NCBI RefSeq assembly: GCF_945859705.1
Contig: NC_079138.1
Location: forward strand, 992,001-1,056,000
Direction of reading: 5' to 3'
Origin: Episyrphus balteatus
Lineage: Eukaryota; Arthropoda; Insecta; Diptera; Syrphidae
DNA length: 64,000 bases
Shown here: one piece after another, positions 1 to 10,016 of the stretch
How positions within the stretch are numbered: position 1 is the first letter of the stretch
Layout: every line of letters starts with the position of its first letter
Notes under the pieces: model-generated
The model's database searches: none
What the model saw: the letters and a program-made list of their open reading frames with translations, nothing else
What the model was told of the DNA's origin: nothing
Program-made: the position numbers and the translations under genes

Positions 1-126
1 AAAGTCCTATTTTTATACAAATTTAAGATTTTTCACCAGGTGAACAGAAATCTCAGGAGGTATACTTCAAAAAGTGTTCAACGGACAAGTATACCTCCTG
101 AGATTTTTGTTCGCCTGGTGAAAAAT

Positions 127-206
127 CTTAAATTTGTATGAAAAATAGGAGTTTTTTCATACAAATCTTAAATTTGTATGAAAAATAGGAGTTTTTTCAT
201 ACAAAT
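127..206. repeat. Local duplication of the arm end and linker
   Basis: A roughly 40-bp piece running from CTTAAATTTGTATGAAAA through the AGGAG linker to CATACAAAT occurs twice in direct succession. The result is an extra arm end and linker without an intervening spacer. The otherwise equivalent stretches starting near 1451 and 3671 lack this extra copy, so it is a private event of this copy. Confidence 0.75.
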
Positions 207-2383
207 TTAAGATTTTTCACCAGGCGAACAGAAATCTCAATAGGTATACTTCAAAAAGTGTTCAACGGACAAGTATACCTCCTGAGATTTCTGTTCTCCT
301 GGTGAAAAATCTTAAATTTGTATGAAAAATAGGAGTTTTTTCATACAAATTTAAGATTTTTCACCAGGCGCCCAGAAATCTTAGGAGGTATACTTCAAAA
401 AGTGTTCAACGGACAAGTATACCTCCTGAGATTTCTGCTCTCCTGGTGAAAAATCTTAAATTTGTATGAAAAATAGGAGTTTTTTCATACAAATTTAAGA
501 TTTTTCACCAGGCGCCCAGAAATCTCAGGAGGTATACTTCAAAAAGTGTTCAACGGACAAGTATACCTCCTGAGATTTCTGTTCTCCTGGTGAAAAATCT
601 TAAATTTGTATGAAAAATAGGAGTTTTTTCATACAAATTTAAGATTTTTCACCAGGCGAACAGAAATCTCAGGAGGTATACTTCAAAAAGTGTTCAACGG
701 ACAAGTATACCTCCTGAGATTTCTGTTCTCCTGGTGAAAAATCTTAAATTTGTATGAAAAATAGGAGTTTTTTCATACAAATTTAAGATTTTTCACCAGG
801 CGAACAGAAATCTCAGGAGGTATACTTATAAAAGTGTTCAACGGACAAGTATACCTCCTGAGATTTCTGTTCGCCTGGTGAAAAATCTTAAATTTGTATG
901 AAAAATAGGAGTTTTTTTCATACAAATTTAAGATTTTTCACCAGGCGAACAGAAATCTCAGGAGGTATACTTCAAAAAGTGTTCAACGGACAAGTATACC
1001 TCCTGAGATTTCTGTTCGCCTGGTGAAAAATCTTAAATTTGTATGAAAAATAGGACTTTTTCATATTTTTCACCAGGCGCCCAGAAATCTCAGGAGGTAT
1101 ACTTCAAAAAGTGTTCAACGGACAAGTATACCTCCTGAGATTTCTGTTCTCCTGGTGAAAAATCTTAAATTTGTATGAAAAATAGGAGTTTTTTCATACA
1201 AATTTAAGATTTTTCACCAGGCGAACAGAAATCTCAGGAGGTATACTTATAAAAGTGTTCAACGGACAAGTATACCTCCTGAGATTTCTGTTCGCCTGGT
1301 GAAAAGTCTTAAATTTGTATGAAAAAGTCCTATTTTTCATACAAATTTTAGATTTTTCAGCAGGCGCCCAGAAATCTCAGGAGGTATACTTCAAAAAGTG
1401 TTCAACGGACAAGTATACCTCCTGAGATTTCTGTTCTCCTGGTGAAAAATATGAAAAAGTCCTATTTTTATACAAATTTAAGATTTTTCACCAGGTGAAC
1501 AGAAATCTCAGGAGGTATACTTCAAAAAGTGTTCAACGGACAAGTATACCTCCTGAGATTTTTGTTCGCCTGGTGAAAAATCTTAAATTTGTATGAAAAA
1601 TAGGAGTTTTTTCATACAAATTTAAGATTTTTCACCAGGCGAACAGAAATCTCAATAGGTATACTTCAAAAAGTGTTCGACGGACAAGTATACCTCCTGA
1701 GATTTCTGTTCTCCTGGTGAAAAATCTTAAATTTGTATGAAAAATAGGAGTTTTTTTCATACAAATTTAAGATTTTTCACCAGGCGCCCAGAAATCTTAG
1801 GAGGTATACTTCAAAAAGTGTTCAACGGACAAGTATACCTCCTTAGATTTCTGCTCTCCTGGTGAAAAATCTTAAATTTGTATGAAAAATAGGAGTTTTT
1901 TCATACAAATTTAAGATTTTTCACCAGGCGAACAGAAATCTCAGGAGGTATACTTCAAAAAGTGTTCAACGGACAAGTATACCTCCTGAGATTTCTGTTC
2001 TCCTGGTGAAAAATCTTAAATTTGTATGAAAAATAGGAGTTTTTTCATACAAATTTAAGATTTTTCACCAGGCGAACAGAAATCTCAGGAGGTATACTTC
2101 AAAAAGTGTTCAACGGACAAGTATACCTCCTGAGATTTCTGTTCTCCTGGTGAAAAATCTTAAATTTGTATGAAAAATAGGAGTTTTTTCATACAAATTT
2201 AAGATTTTTCACCAGGCGAACAGAAATCTCAGGAGGTATACTTATAAAAGTGTTCAACGGACAAGTATACCTCCTGAGATTTCTGTTCGCCTGGTGAAAA
2301 GTCTTAAATTTGTATGAAAAAGTCCTATTTTTCATACAAATTTTAGATTTTTCACCAGGCGCCCAGAAATCTCAGGAGGTATA

Positions 2384-2408
2384 CTTGTCCGTTGAACACT
2401 TTTTGAAG
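2384..2408 (-). repeat. Satellite A spacer inverted between unchanged arms
   Basis: The centre reads CTTGTCCGTTGAACAC, the reverse complement of the centres on both sides. The flanking arm alleles remain in the usual forward arrangement (GCGCCC on the left, TTCTCC on the right) and the following linker is forward too. Only the innermost part of the palindrome has therefore flipped, by inversion or gene conversion between the arms. The same configuration recurs at about 55461 in A block 2. Confidence 0.85.
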
Positions 2409-3005
2409 TATACCTCCTGAGATTTCTGTTCTCCTGGTGAAAAATCTTAAATTTGTATGAAAAATAGGAGTTTTTTTCATACAAATTTAAGATTTTTCAC
2501 CAGGCGAACAGAAATCTCAGGAGGTATACTTCAAAAAGTGTTCAACGGACAAGTATACCTCCTGAGATTTCTGTTCGCCTGGTGAAAAGTCTTAAATTTG
2601 TATGAAAAAGTCCTATTTTTCATACAAATTTTAGATTTTTCACCAGGCGCCCAGAAATCTCAGGAGGTATACTTCAAAAAGTGTTCAACGGACAAAGTAT
2701 ACCTCCTGAGATTTCTGCTCTCCTGGTGAAAAATCTTAAATTTGTATGAAAAATAGGAGTTTTTTCATACAAATTTAAGATTTTTCACCAGGCGAACAGA
2801 AATCTCAGGAGGTATACTTCAAAAAGTGTTCAACGGACAAGTATACCTCCTGAGATTTCTGTTCTCCTGGTGAAAAATCTTAAATTTGTATGAAAAATAG
2901 GAGTTTTTTCATACAAATTTAAGATTTTTCACCAGGCGAACAGAAATCTCAGGAGGTATACTTCAAAAAGTGTTCAACGGACAAGTATACCTCCTGAGAT
3001 TTCTG

Positions 3006-3808
3006 TTTAAGATTTTTCACCAGGCGAACAAAAATCTCAGGAGGTATACTTGTCCGTTGAACACTTTTTGAAGTATACCTCCTGAGATTTCTGTTCACCT
3101 GGTGAAAAATCTTAAATTTGTATAAAAATAGGACTTTTTCATATTTTTCACCAGGAGAACAGAAATCTCAGGAGGTATACTTGTCCGTTGAACACTTTTT
3201 GAAGTATACCTCCTGAGATTTCTGGGCGCCTGCTGAAAAATCTAAAATTTGTATGAAAAATAGGACTTTTTCATACAAATTTAAGACTTTTCACCAGGCG
3301 AACAGAAATCTCAGGAGGTATACTTGTCCGTTGAACACTTTTATAAGTATACCTCCTGAGATTTCTGTTCGCCTGGTGAAAAATCTTAAATTTGTATGAA
3401 AAATAGGAGTTTTTTCATACAAATTTAAGATTTTTCACCAGGCGAACAGAAATCTCAGGAGGTATACTTATAAAAGTGTTCAACGGACAAGTATACCTCC
3501 TGAGATTTTTGTTCGCCTGGTGAAAAGTCTTAAATTTGTATGAAAAAGTCCTATTTTTCATACAAATTTTAGATTTTTCAGCAGGCGCCCAGAAATCTCA
3601 GGAGGTATACTTCAAAAAGTGTTCAACGGACAAGTATACCTCCTGAGATTTCTGTTCTCCTGGTGAAAAATATGAAAAAGTCCTATTTTTATACAAATTT
3701 AAGATTTTTCACCAGGTGAACAGAAATCTCAGGAGGTATACTTCAAAAAGTGTTCAACGGACAAGTATACCTCCCGAGATTTTTGTTCGCCTGGTGAAAA
3801 ATCTTAAA
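3006..3808. repeat. 803-bp large inverted repeat spanning several A units
   Basis: Positions i and 6814-i are complementary through this interval, with the centre at about 3407 in a linker. Linked rare variants mirror each other. The TATAAAAG-type spacer at 3467-3491 pairs with its reverse form at 3323-3347. GGGCGCCTGC at 3224-3233 pairs with its complement at 3581-3590. The arm deletion that gives CATATTTTTC near 3140 pairs with GAAAAATATG near 3665. Symmetry ends at the left with an abrupt junction in which TTTCTGTT runs directly into TAAGATTTTTC. So a group of about three units was copied or flipped as a block, on top of the palindromy of each unit. Confidence 0.88.
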
Positions 3809-4603
3809 TTTGTATGAAAAATAGGAGTTTTTTCATACAAATTTAAGATTTTTCACCAGGCGAACAGAAATCTCAATAGGTATACTTCAAAAAGTGTTCA
3901 ACGGACAAGTATACCTCCTGAGATTTCTGTTCTCCTGGTGAAAAATCTTAAATTTGTATGAAAAATAGGAGTTTTTTCATACAAATTTAAGATTTTTCAC
4001 CAGGCGCCCAGAAATCTTAGGAGGTATACTTCAAAAAGTGTTCAACGGACAAGTATACCTCCTGAGATTTCTGCTCTCCTGGTGAAAAATCTTAAATTTG
4101 TATGAAAAATAGGAGTTTTTTCATACAAATTTAAGATTTTTCACCAGGCGAACAGAAATCTCAGGAGGTATACTTCAAAAAGTGTTCAACGGACAAGTAT
4201 ACCTCCTGAGATTTCTGTTCTCCTGGTGAAAAATCTTAAATTTGTATGAAAAATAGGAGTTTTTTCATACAAATTTAAGATTTTTCACCAGGCGAACAGA
4301 AATCTCAGGAGGTATACTTCAAAAAGTGTTCAACGGACAAGTATACCTCCTGAGATTTCTGTTCTCCTGGTGAAAAATCTTAAATTTGTATGAAAAATAG
4401 GAGTTTTTTCATACAAATTTAAGATTTTTCACCAGGCGAACAGAAATCTCAGGAGGTATACTTATAAAAGTGTTCAACGGACAAGTATACCTCCTGAGAT
4501 TTCTGTTCGCCTGGTGAAAAGTCTTAAATTTGTATGAAAAAGTCCTATTTTTCATACAAATTTAAGATTTTTCACCAGGAGAACAGAAATCTCAGGAGGT
4601 ATA

Positions 4604-4700
4604 CTTGTCCGTTGAACACTTTTTGAAGTATACCTCCTGAGATTTCTGGGCGCCTGGTATACTTGTCCGTTGAACACTTTTTGAAGTATACCTCCTGAGA
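4604..4700 (-). repeat. Truncated A unit with a microhomology junction
   Basis: A reversed unit breaks off at CGCCTGG and continues as TATACTTGTCC, so two reversed spacers (near 4604 and 4662) lie only about 58 bases apart instead of 144. The two partner sequences share GGT(A) at the break, consistent with a deletion through short homology. The identical junction is present near 54157-54176 in A block 2, so the event predates the macro-repeat duplication. Confidence 0.88.
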
Positions 4701-4897
4701 TTTCTGTTCGCCTGGTGAAAAATCTTAAATTTGTATGAAAAATAGGAGTTTTTTCATACAAATTTAAGATTTTTCACCAGGCGAACAGAAATCTCAGGAG
4801 GTATACTTCAAAAAGTGTTCAACGGACAAGTATACCTCCTGAGATTTCTGTTCTCCTGGTGAAAAATCTTAAATTTGTATGAAAAATAGGACTCTTT

Positions 4898-5741
4898 CAT
4901 ACAAATTTAAGATTTTTCACCAGGCGAACAGAAATCTCAGGAGGTATACTTGTCCGTTGAACACTTTTTGAAGTATACCTCCTGAGATTTCTGTTCGCCT
5001 GGTGAAAAATCTTAAATTTGTATGAAAAAACTCCTATTTTTCATACAAATTTAAGATTTTTCACCAGGAGAACAGAAATCTCAGGAGGTATACTTGTCCG
5101 TTGAACACTTTTTGAAGTATACCTCCTGAGATTTCTGTTCGCCTGGTGAAAAATCTTAAATTTGTATGAAAAAACTCCTATTTTTCATACAAATTTAAGA
5201 TTTTTCACCAGGAGAACAGAAATCTCAGGAGGTATACTTGTCCTTTGAACACTTTTTGAAGTATACCTCCTGAGATTTCTGTTCGCCTGGTGAAAAATCT
5301 TAAATTTGTATGAAAAAACTCCTATTTTTCATACAAATTTAAGATTTTTCACCAGGAGAACAGAAATCTCAGGAGGTATACTTGTCCGTTGAACACTTTT
5401 TGAAGTATACCTCCTGAGATTTCTGTTCGCCTGGTGAAAAATCTTAAATTTGTATGAAAAAACTCCTATTTTTCATACAAATTTAAGATTTTTCACCAGG
5501 AGAACAGAAATCTCAGGAGGTATACTTGTCCGTTGAACACTTTTTGAAGTATACCTCCTGAGATTTCTGTTCGCCTGGTGAAAAATCTTAAATTTGTATG
5601 AAAAAACTCCTATTTTTCATACAAATTTAAGATTTTTCACCAGGAGAACAGAAATCTCAGGAGGTATACTTGTCCGTTGAACACTTTTTGAAGTATACCT
5701 CCTGAGATTTCTGTTCTCCTGGTGAAAAATCTTAAATTTGT
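4898..5741 (-). repeat. Run of A units in reversed orientation
   Basis: Six consecutive spacers read CTTGTCCGTTG (starts near 4949, 5093, 5237, 5381, 5525 and 5669). The linkers between them read AAAAAACTCCTATTTTT, the complement of the forward linker. Arm alleles are reversed in step (GAGAAC on the left, TTCGCC on the right). The whole run is a multi-unit inversion relative to its neighbours, and forward units resume near 5815. The unit near 5237 carries a private change, CCTTTG for CCGTTG. Confidence 0.9.
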
Positions 5742-6597
5742 ATGAAAAATAGGAGTTTTTTCATACAAATTTAAGATTTTTCACCAGGCGAACAGAAATC
5801 TCAGGAGGTATACTTCAAAAAGTGTTCAACGGACAAGTATACCTCCTGAGATTTCTGTTCTCCTGGTGAAAAATCTTAAATTTGTATGAAAAATAGGAGT
5901 TTTTTCATACAAATTTAAGATTTTTCACCAGGCGAACAGAAATCTCAGGAGGTATACCTATAAAAGTGTTCAACGGACAAGTATACCTCCTGAGATTTCT
6001 GTTCGCCTGGTGAAAAGTCTTAAATTTGTATGAAAAAGTCCTATTTTTCATACAAATTTTAGATTTTTCACCAGGCGCCCAGAAATCTCAGGAGGTATAC
6101 TTCAAAAAGTGTTCAACGGACAAGTATACCTCCTGAGATTTCTGTTCTCCTGGTGAAAAATATGAAAAAGTCCTATTTTTCATACAAATTTAAGATTTTT
6201 CACCAGGCGCCCAGAAATGTCAGGAGGTATACTTCAAAAAGTGTTCAACGGACAAGTATACCTCCTGAGATTTTTGTTCGCCTGGTGAAAAATCTTAAAT
6301 TTGTATGAAAAATAGGAGTTTTTTCATACAAATTTAAGATTTTTCACCAGGCGCCCAGAAATCTCAGGAGGTATACTTCAAAAAGTGTTCAACGGACAAG
6401 TATACCTCCTGAGATTTCTGTTCTCCTGGTGAAAAATCTTAAATTTGTATGAAAAATAGGAGTTTTTTCATACAAATTTAAGATTTTTCACCAGGCGAAC
6501 AGAAATCTCAGGAGGTATACTTCAAAAAGTGTTCAACGGACAAGTATACCTCCTGAGATTTCTGTTCTCCTGGTGAAAAATCTTAAATTTGTATGAA

Positions 6598-6620
6598 AAA
6601 ACTCCTATTATTTACAATAA
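6598..6620. other. Junction of A block 1 with B block 1
   Basis: The A linker AAAAAACTCCTATT joins ATTTACAATAAAAAAC, the B monomer start minus its first base. The changeover is at 6609/6610. The identical join occurs at 56401/56402. Confidence 0.95.
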
Positions 6621-7953
6621 AAAACTAAATTTCAAGTAAATCCATTAAGCAGTTTTGAAGGAATCGATTTTTGAAAATAAAAATTCATATTTTTTTAATA
6701 AAAAAATTTCGTTGTATGAAAATTTTTTTCAATTTTGCACTATTATTTACTTTAATGGTTTTGTTTTGTAGATAATTTCCATATCAACATCATATCAAAA
6801 TTTAAAGAAATTTCATCGAGCAGATTTTAAACAATTTAATTTTGAAAATGAAACTTAAATTTTGGCGAAAAAACTCAAAAATGTGTTTTTCTTTAATTTA
6901 AGTGCAATGACTATTTTAGCTTATTTGTTTCAAAGATACTACTAATTTACAATAATAAACTAAATTTCAAGTAAATCCATTAGGCAGTTTTGAAGGAATC
7001 GATTTTTGAAAATAAAAATTCATATTTTTTTAATAAAAAAAATTTCGTTGCATGAAAACTTTTTTCAATTTTGCACTATTATTTACTTTAATGGTTTTGT
7101 TTTGTAGATAATTTCCATATCAACATCATATCAAAATTTAAAGAAATTTCATCGAGCAGATTTTAAACAATTTAATTTTGAAAATGAAACTTAAATTTTG
7201 GCGAAAAAACTCAAAAATGTGTTTTTCTTTAATTTAAGTGCAATGACTATTTTAGCTTATTTGTTTCAAAGATACTACTAATTTACAACAAAAAACTAAA
7301 TTTCAAGTAAATCCATTTAGCAGTTTTGAAGGAATCGATTTTTGAAAATAAAAATTCATATTTTTTTAATAAAAAAAAATTTCGTTGTATGAAAACTTTT
7401 TTCAATTTTGCACTATTATTTACTTTAATGGTTTTGTTTTGTAGATAATTTCCATATCAACATCATATCAAAATTTAAAGAAATTTCATTGAGCAGATTT
7501 TAAACAATTTAATTTTGAAAATGAAACTTAAATTTTGGTGAAAAAACCCAAAAATGTGTTTTTCTTTAATTTAAGTGCAATGACTATTTTAGCTTATTTG
7601 TTTCAAAGATACTACTAATTTACAATAAAAAACTAAATTTCAAGTAAATCCATTAAGCAGTTTTGAAGGAATCGATTTTTGAAAATAAAAATTCATATTT
7701 TTTTAATAAAAAAAAATTTCGTTGTATGAAAACTTTTTTCAATTTTGCACTATTATTTACTTTAATGGTTTTGTTTTGTAGATAATTTCCATTTCAACAT
7801 CATATCAAAATTTAAATAAATTTCATCGAGCAGATTTTAAACAATTTAATTTTGAAAATGAAACTTAAATTTTGGCGAAAAAACTCAAAAATGTGTTTTT
7901 CTTTAATTTAAGTGCAATGACTATTTTAGCTTATTTGTTTCAAAGATACTACT

Positions 7954-8290
7954 AATTTACAATAAAAAACTAAATTTCAAGTAAATCCATTAAGCAGTTT
8001 TGAAGGAATCGATTTTTGAAAATAAAAATTCATATTTTTTTAATAAAAAAAAATTTCGTTGTATGAAAACTTTTTTCAATTTTGCACTATTATTTACTTT
8101 AATGGTTTTGTTTTGTAGATAATTTCCATATCAACATCATATCAAAATTTAAAGAAATTTCATCGAGCAGATTTTAAACAATTTAATTTTGAAAATGAAA
8201 CTTAAATTTTGGCGAAAAAACTCAAAAATGTGTTTTTCTTTAATTTAAGTGCAATGACTATTTTAGCTTATTTGTTTCAAAGATACTACT
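7954..8290 (+). repeat. Reference satellite B monomer, an ancient dimer
   Basis: This 337-bp unit divides into subunit 1 (7954-8120) and subunit 2 (8121-8290). Both begin AATTT(A/C)CA. Aligned without gaps at an offset of 173, monomer positions 19-79 match positions 192-252 at 45 of 61 bases by hand count, including the shared blocks AAATTT, AGCAG and TTTTGAAAAT. Similarity continues more weakly into the T-rich second parts. The present monomer therefore appears to descend from a roughly 168-bp repeat that doubled and then diverged. Each subunit length is close to a typical nucleosome repeat; any chromatin meaning is inference. Confidence 0.85.
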
Positions 8291-10016
8291 AATTTACAAT
8301 AAAAAACTAAATTTCAAGTAAATCCATTAAGCAGTTTTGAAGGAATCGATTTTTGAAAATAAAAATTCATATTTTTTTAATAAAAAAAATTTCGTTGCAT
8401 GAAAACTTTTTTCAATTTTGCACTATTATTTACTTTAATGGTTTTGTTTTGTAGATAATTTCCATATCAACATCATATCAAAATTTAAAGAAATTTCATC
8501 GAGCAGATTTTAAACAATTTAATTTTGAAAATGAAACTTAAATTTTGGCGAAAAAACTCAAAAATGTGTTTTTCTTTAATTTAAGTGCAATGACTATTTT
8601 AGCTTATTTGTTTCAAAGATACTACTAATTTACAACAAAAAACTAAATTTCAAGTAAATCCATTTAGCAGTTTTGAAGGAATCGATTTTTGAAAATAAAA
8701 ATTCATATTTTTTTAATAAAAAAAAATTTCGTTGTATGAAAACTTTTTTCAATTTTGCACTATTATTTACTTTAATGGTTTTGTTTTGTAGATAATTTCC
8801 ATATCAACATCATATCAAAATTTAAAGAAATTTCATCGAGCAGATTTTAAACAATTTAATTTTGAAAATGAAACTTAAATTTTGGCGAAAAAACTAAAAA
8901 ATGTGTTTTTCTTTAATTTAAGTGCAATGACTATTTTAGCTTATTTGTTTCAAAGATACTACTAATTTACAATAAAAAACTAAATTTCAAGTAAATCCAT
9001 TAAGCAGTTTTGAAGGAATCGATTTTTGAAAATAAAAATTCATATTTTTTTAATAAAAAAAATTTCGTTGCATGAAAACTTTTTTCAATTTTGCACTATT
9101 ATTTACTTTAATGGTTTTGTTTTGTAGATAATTTCCATATCAACATCATATCAAAATTTAAAGAAATTTCATCGAGCAGATTTTAAACAATTTAATTTTG
9201 AAAATGAAACTTAAATTTTGGTGAAAAAACCCAAAAATGTGTTTTTCTTTAATTTAAGTGCAATGACTATTTTAGCTTATTTGTTTCAAAGATACTACTA
9301 ATTTACAATAAAAAACTAAATTTCAAGTAAATCCATTAAGCAGTTTTGAAGGAATCGATTTTTGAAAATAAAAATTCATATTTTTTTAATAAAAAAAAAT
9401 TTCGTTGTATGAAAACTTTTTTCAATTTTGCACTATTATTTACTTTAATGGTTTTGTTTTGTAGATAATTTCCATATCAACATCATATCAAAATTTAAAG
9501 AAATTTCATCGAGCAGATTTTAAACAATTCAATTTTGAAAATGAAACTTAAATTTTGGCGAAAAAACTCAAAAATGTGTTTTTCTTTAATTTAAGTGCAA
9601 TGACTATTTTAGCTTATTTGTTTCAAAGATACTACTAATTTACAATAAAAAACTAAATTTCAAGTAAATCCATTAAGCAGTTTTGAAGGAATCGATTTTT
9701 GAAAATAAAAATTCATATTTTTTTAATAAAAAAAATTTCGTTGTATGAAAACTTTTTTCAATTTTGCACTATTATTTACTTTAATGGTTTTGTTTTGTAG
9801 ATAATTTCCATATCAACATCATATCAAAATTTAAAGAAATTTCATTGAGCAGATTTTAAACAATTCAATTTTGAAAATGAAACTTAAATTTTGGCGAAAA
9901 AACTCAAAAATGTGTTTTTCTTTAATTTAAGTGCAATGACTATTTTAGCTTATTTGTTTCAAAGATACTACTAATTTACAATAAAAAACTAAATTTCAAG
10001 TAAATCCATTAAGCAG

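Larger units (their letters stand above)
1..6609. repeat. Satellite A block 1: tandem 144-bp palindromic units
   Basis: About 46 units of a 144-bp satellite, entered part-way through at the left window edge. Each unit reads: left arm starting TTCATACAAATTTAAG, a spacer, a right arm that is the reverse complement of the left and ends CTTAAATTTGTATGAA, then a 13-bp linker (AAATAGGAGTTTT or its complement). Spacing between successive TCATAC starts is 144 (4121, 4265, 4409). Units vary at a few linked sites: arm alleles GCGAAC, GCGCCC or GAGAAC after CCAG; spacer start CTTCAAAAAG or CTTATAAAAG; linker AGGAG or AGGAC. Most spacers read forward, but reversed ones lie near 2384, 3049, 3180, 3323, 4604, 4662, 4949 and 5093-5669. 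No gene, RNA gene or unique sequence is visible. The frequent open or near-open frames are a by-product of the period being divisible by three. Confidence 0.97.

Noticed and set aside
4552..4761. 69-codon open frame on the minus strand
   Set aside because: It is a translation of satellite A across a deletion scar, repeated identically at 54058-54267. Composition and internal repeats follow the DNA repeat. No domain, start context or constraint is visible.
1..6609. CRISPR-like array (palindromic repeats with regular spacing)
   Set aside because: The intervals between palindromes are not diverse spacers. They are the same 19-base centre or 13-base linker in one of two orientations. Units are far longer than CRISPR repeats and no cas-like gene is present.
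1..6609. Series of hairpin transcription terminators
   Set aside because: The stems are 56 bp long, tandem and followed by other copies rather than genes. The context is a satellite, not gene ends.
7990..8020. DRE/BEAF-like AATCGATT and E2F-like TTTTGGCGAAAA motifs in B monomers
   Set aside because: Only partial matches to TATCGATA and to the E2F site. Short AT-rich motifs recur in every copy by descent, so abundance is not evidence of function.
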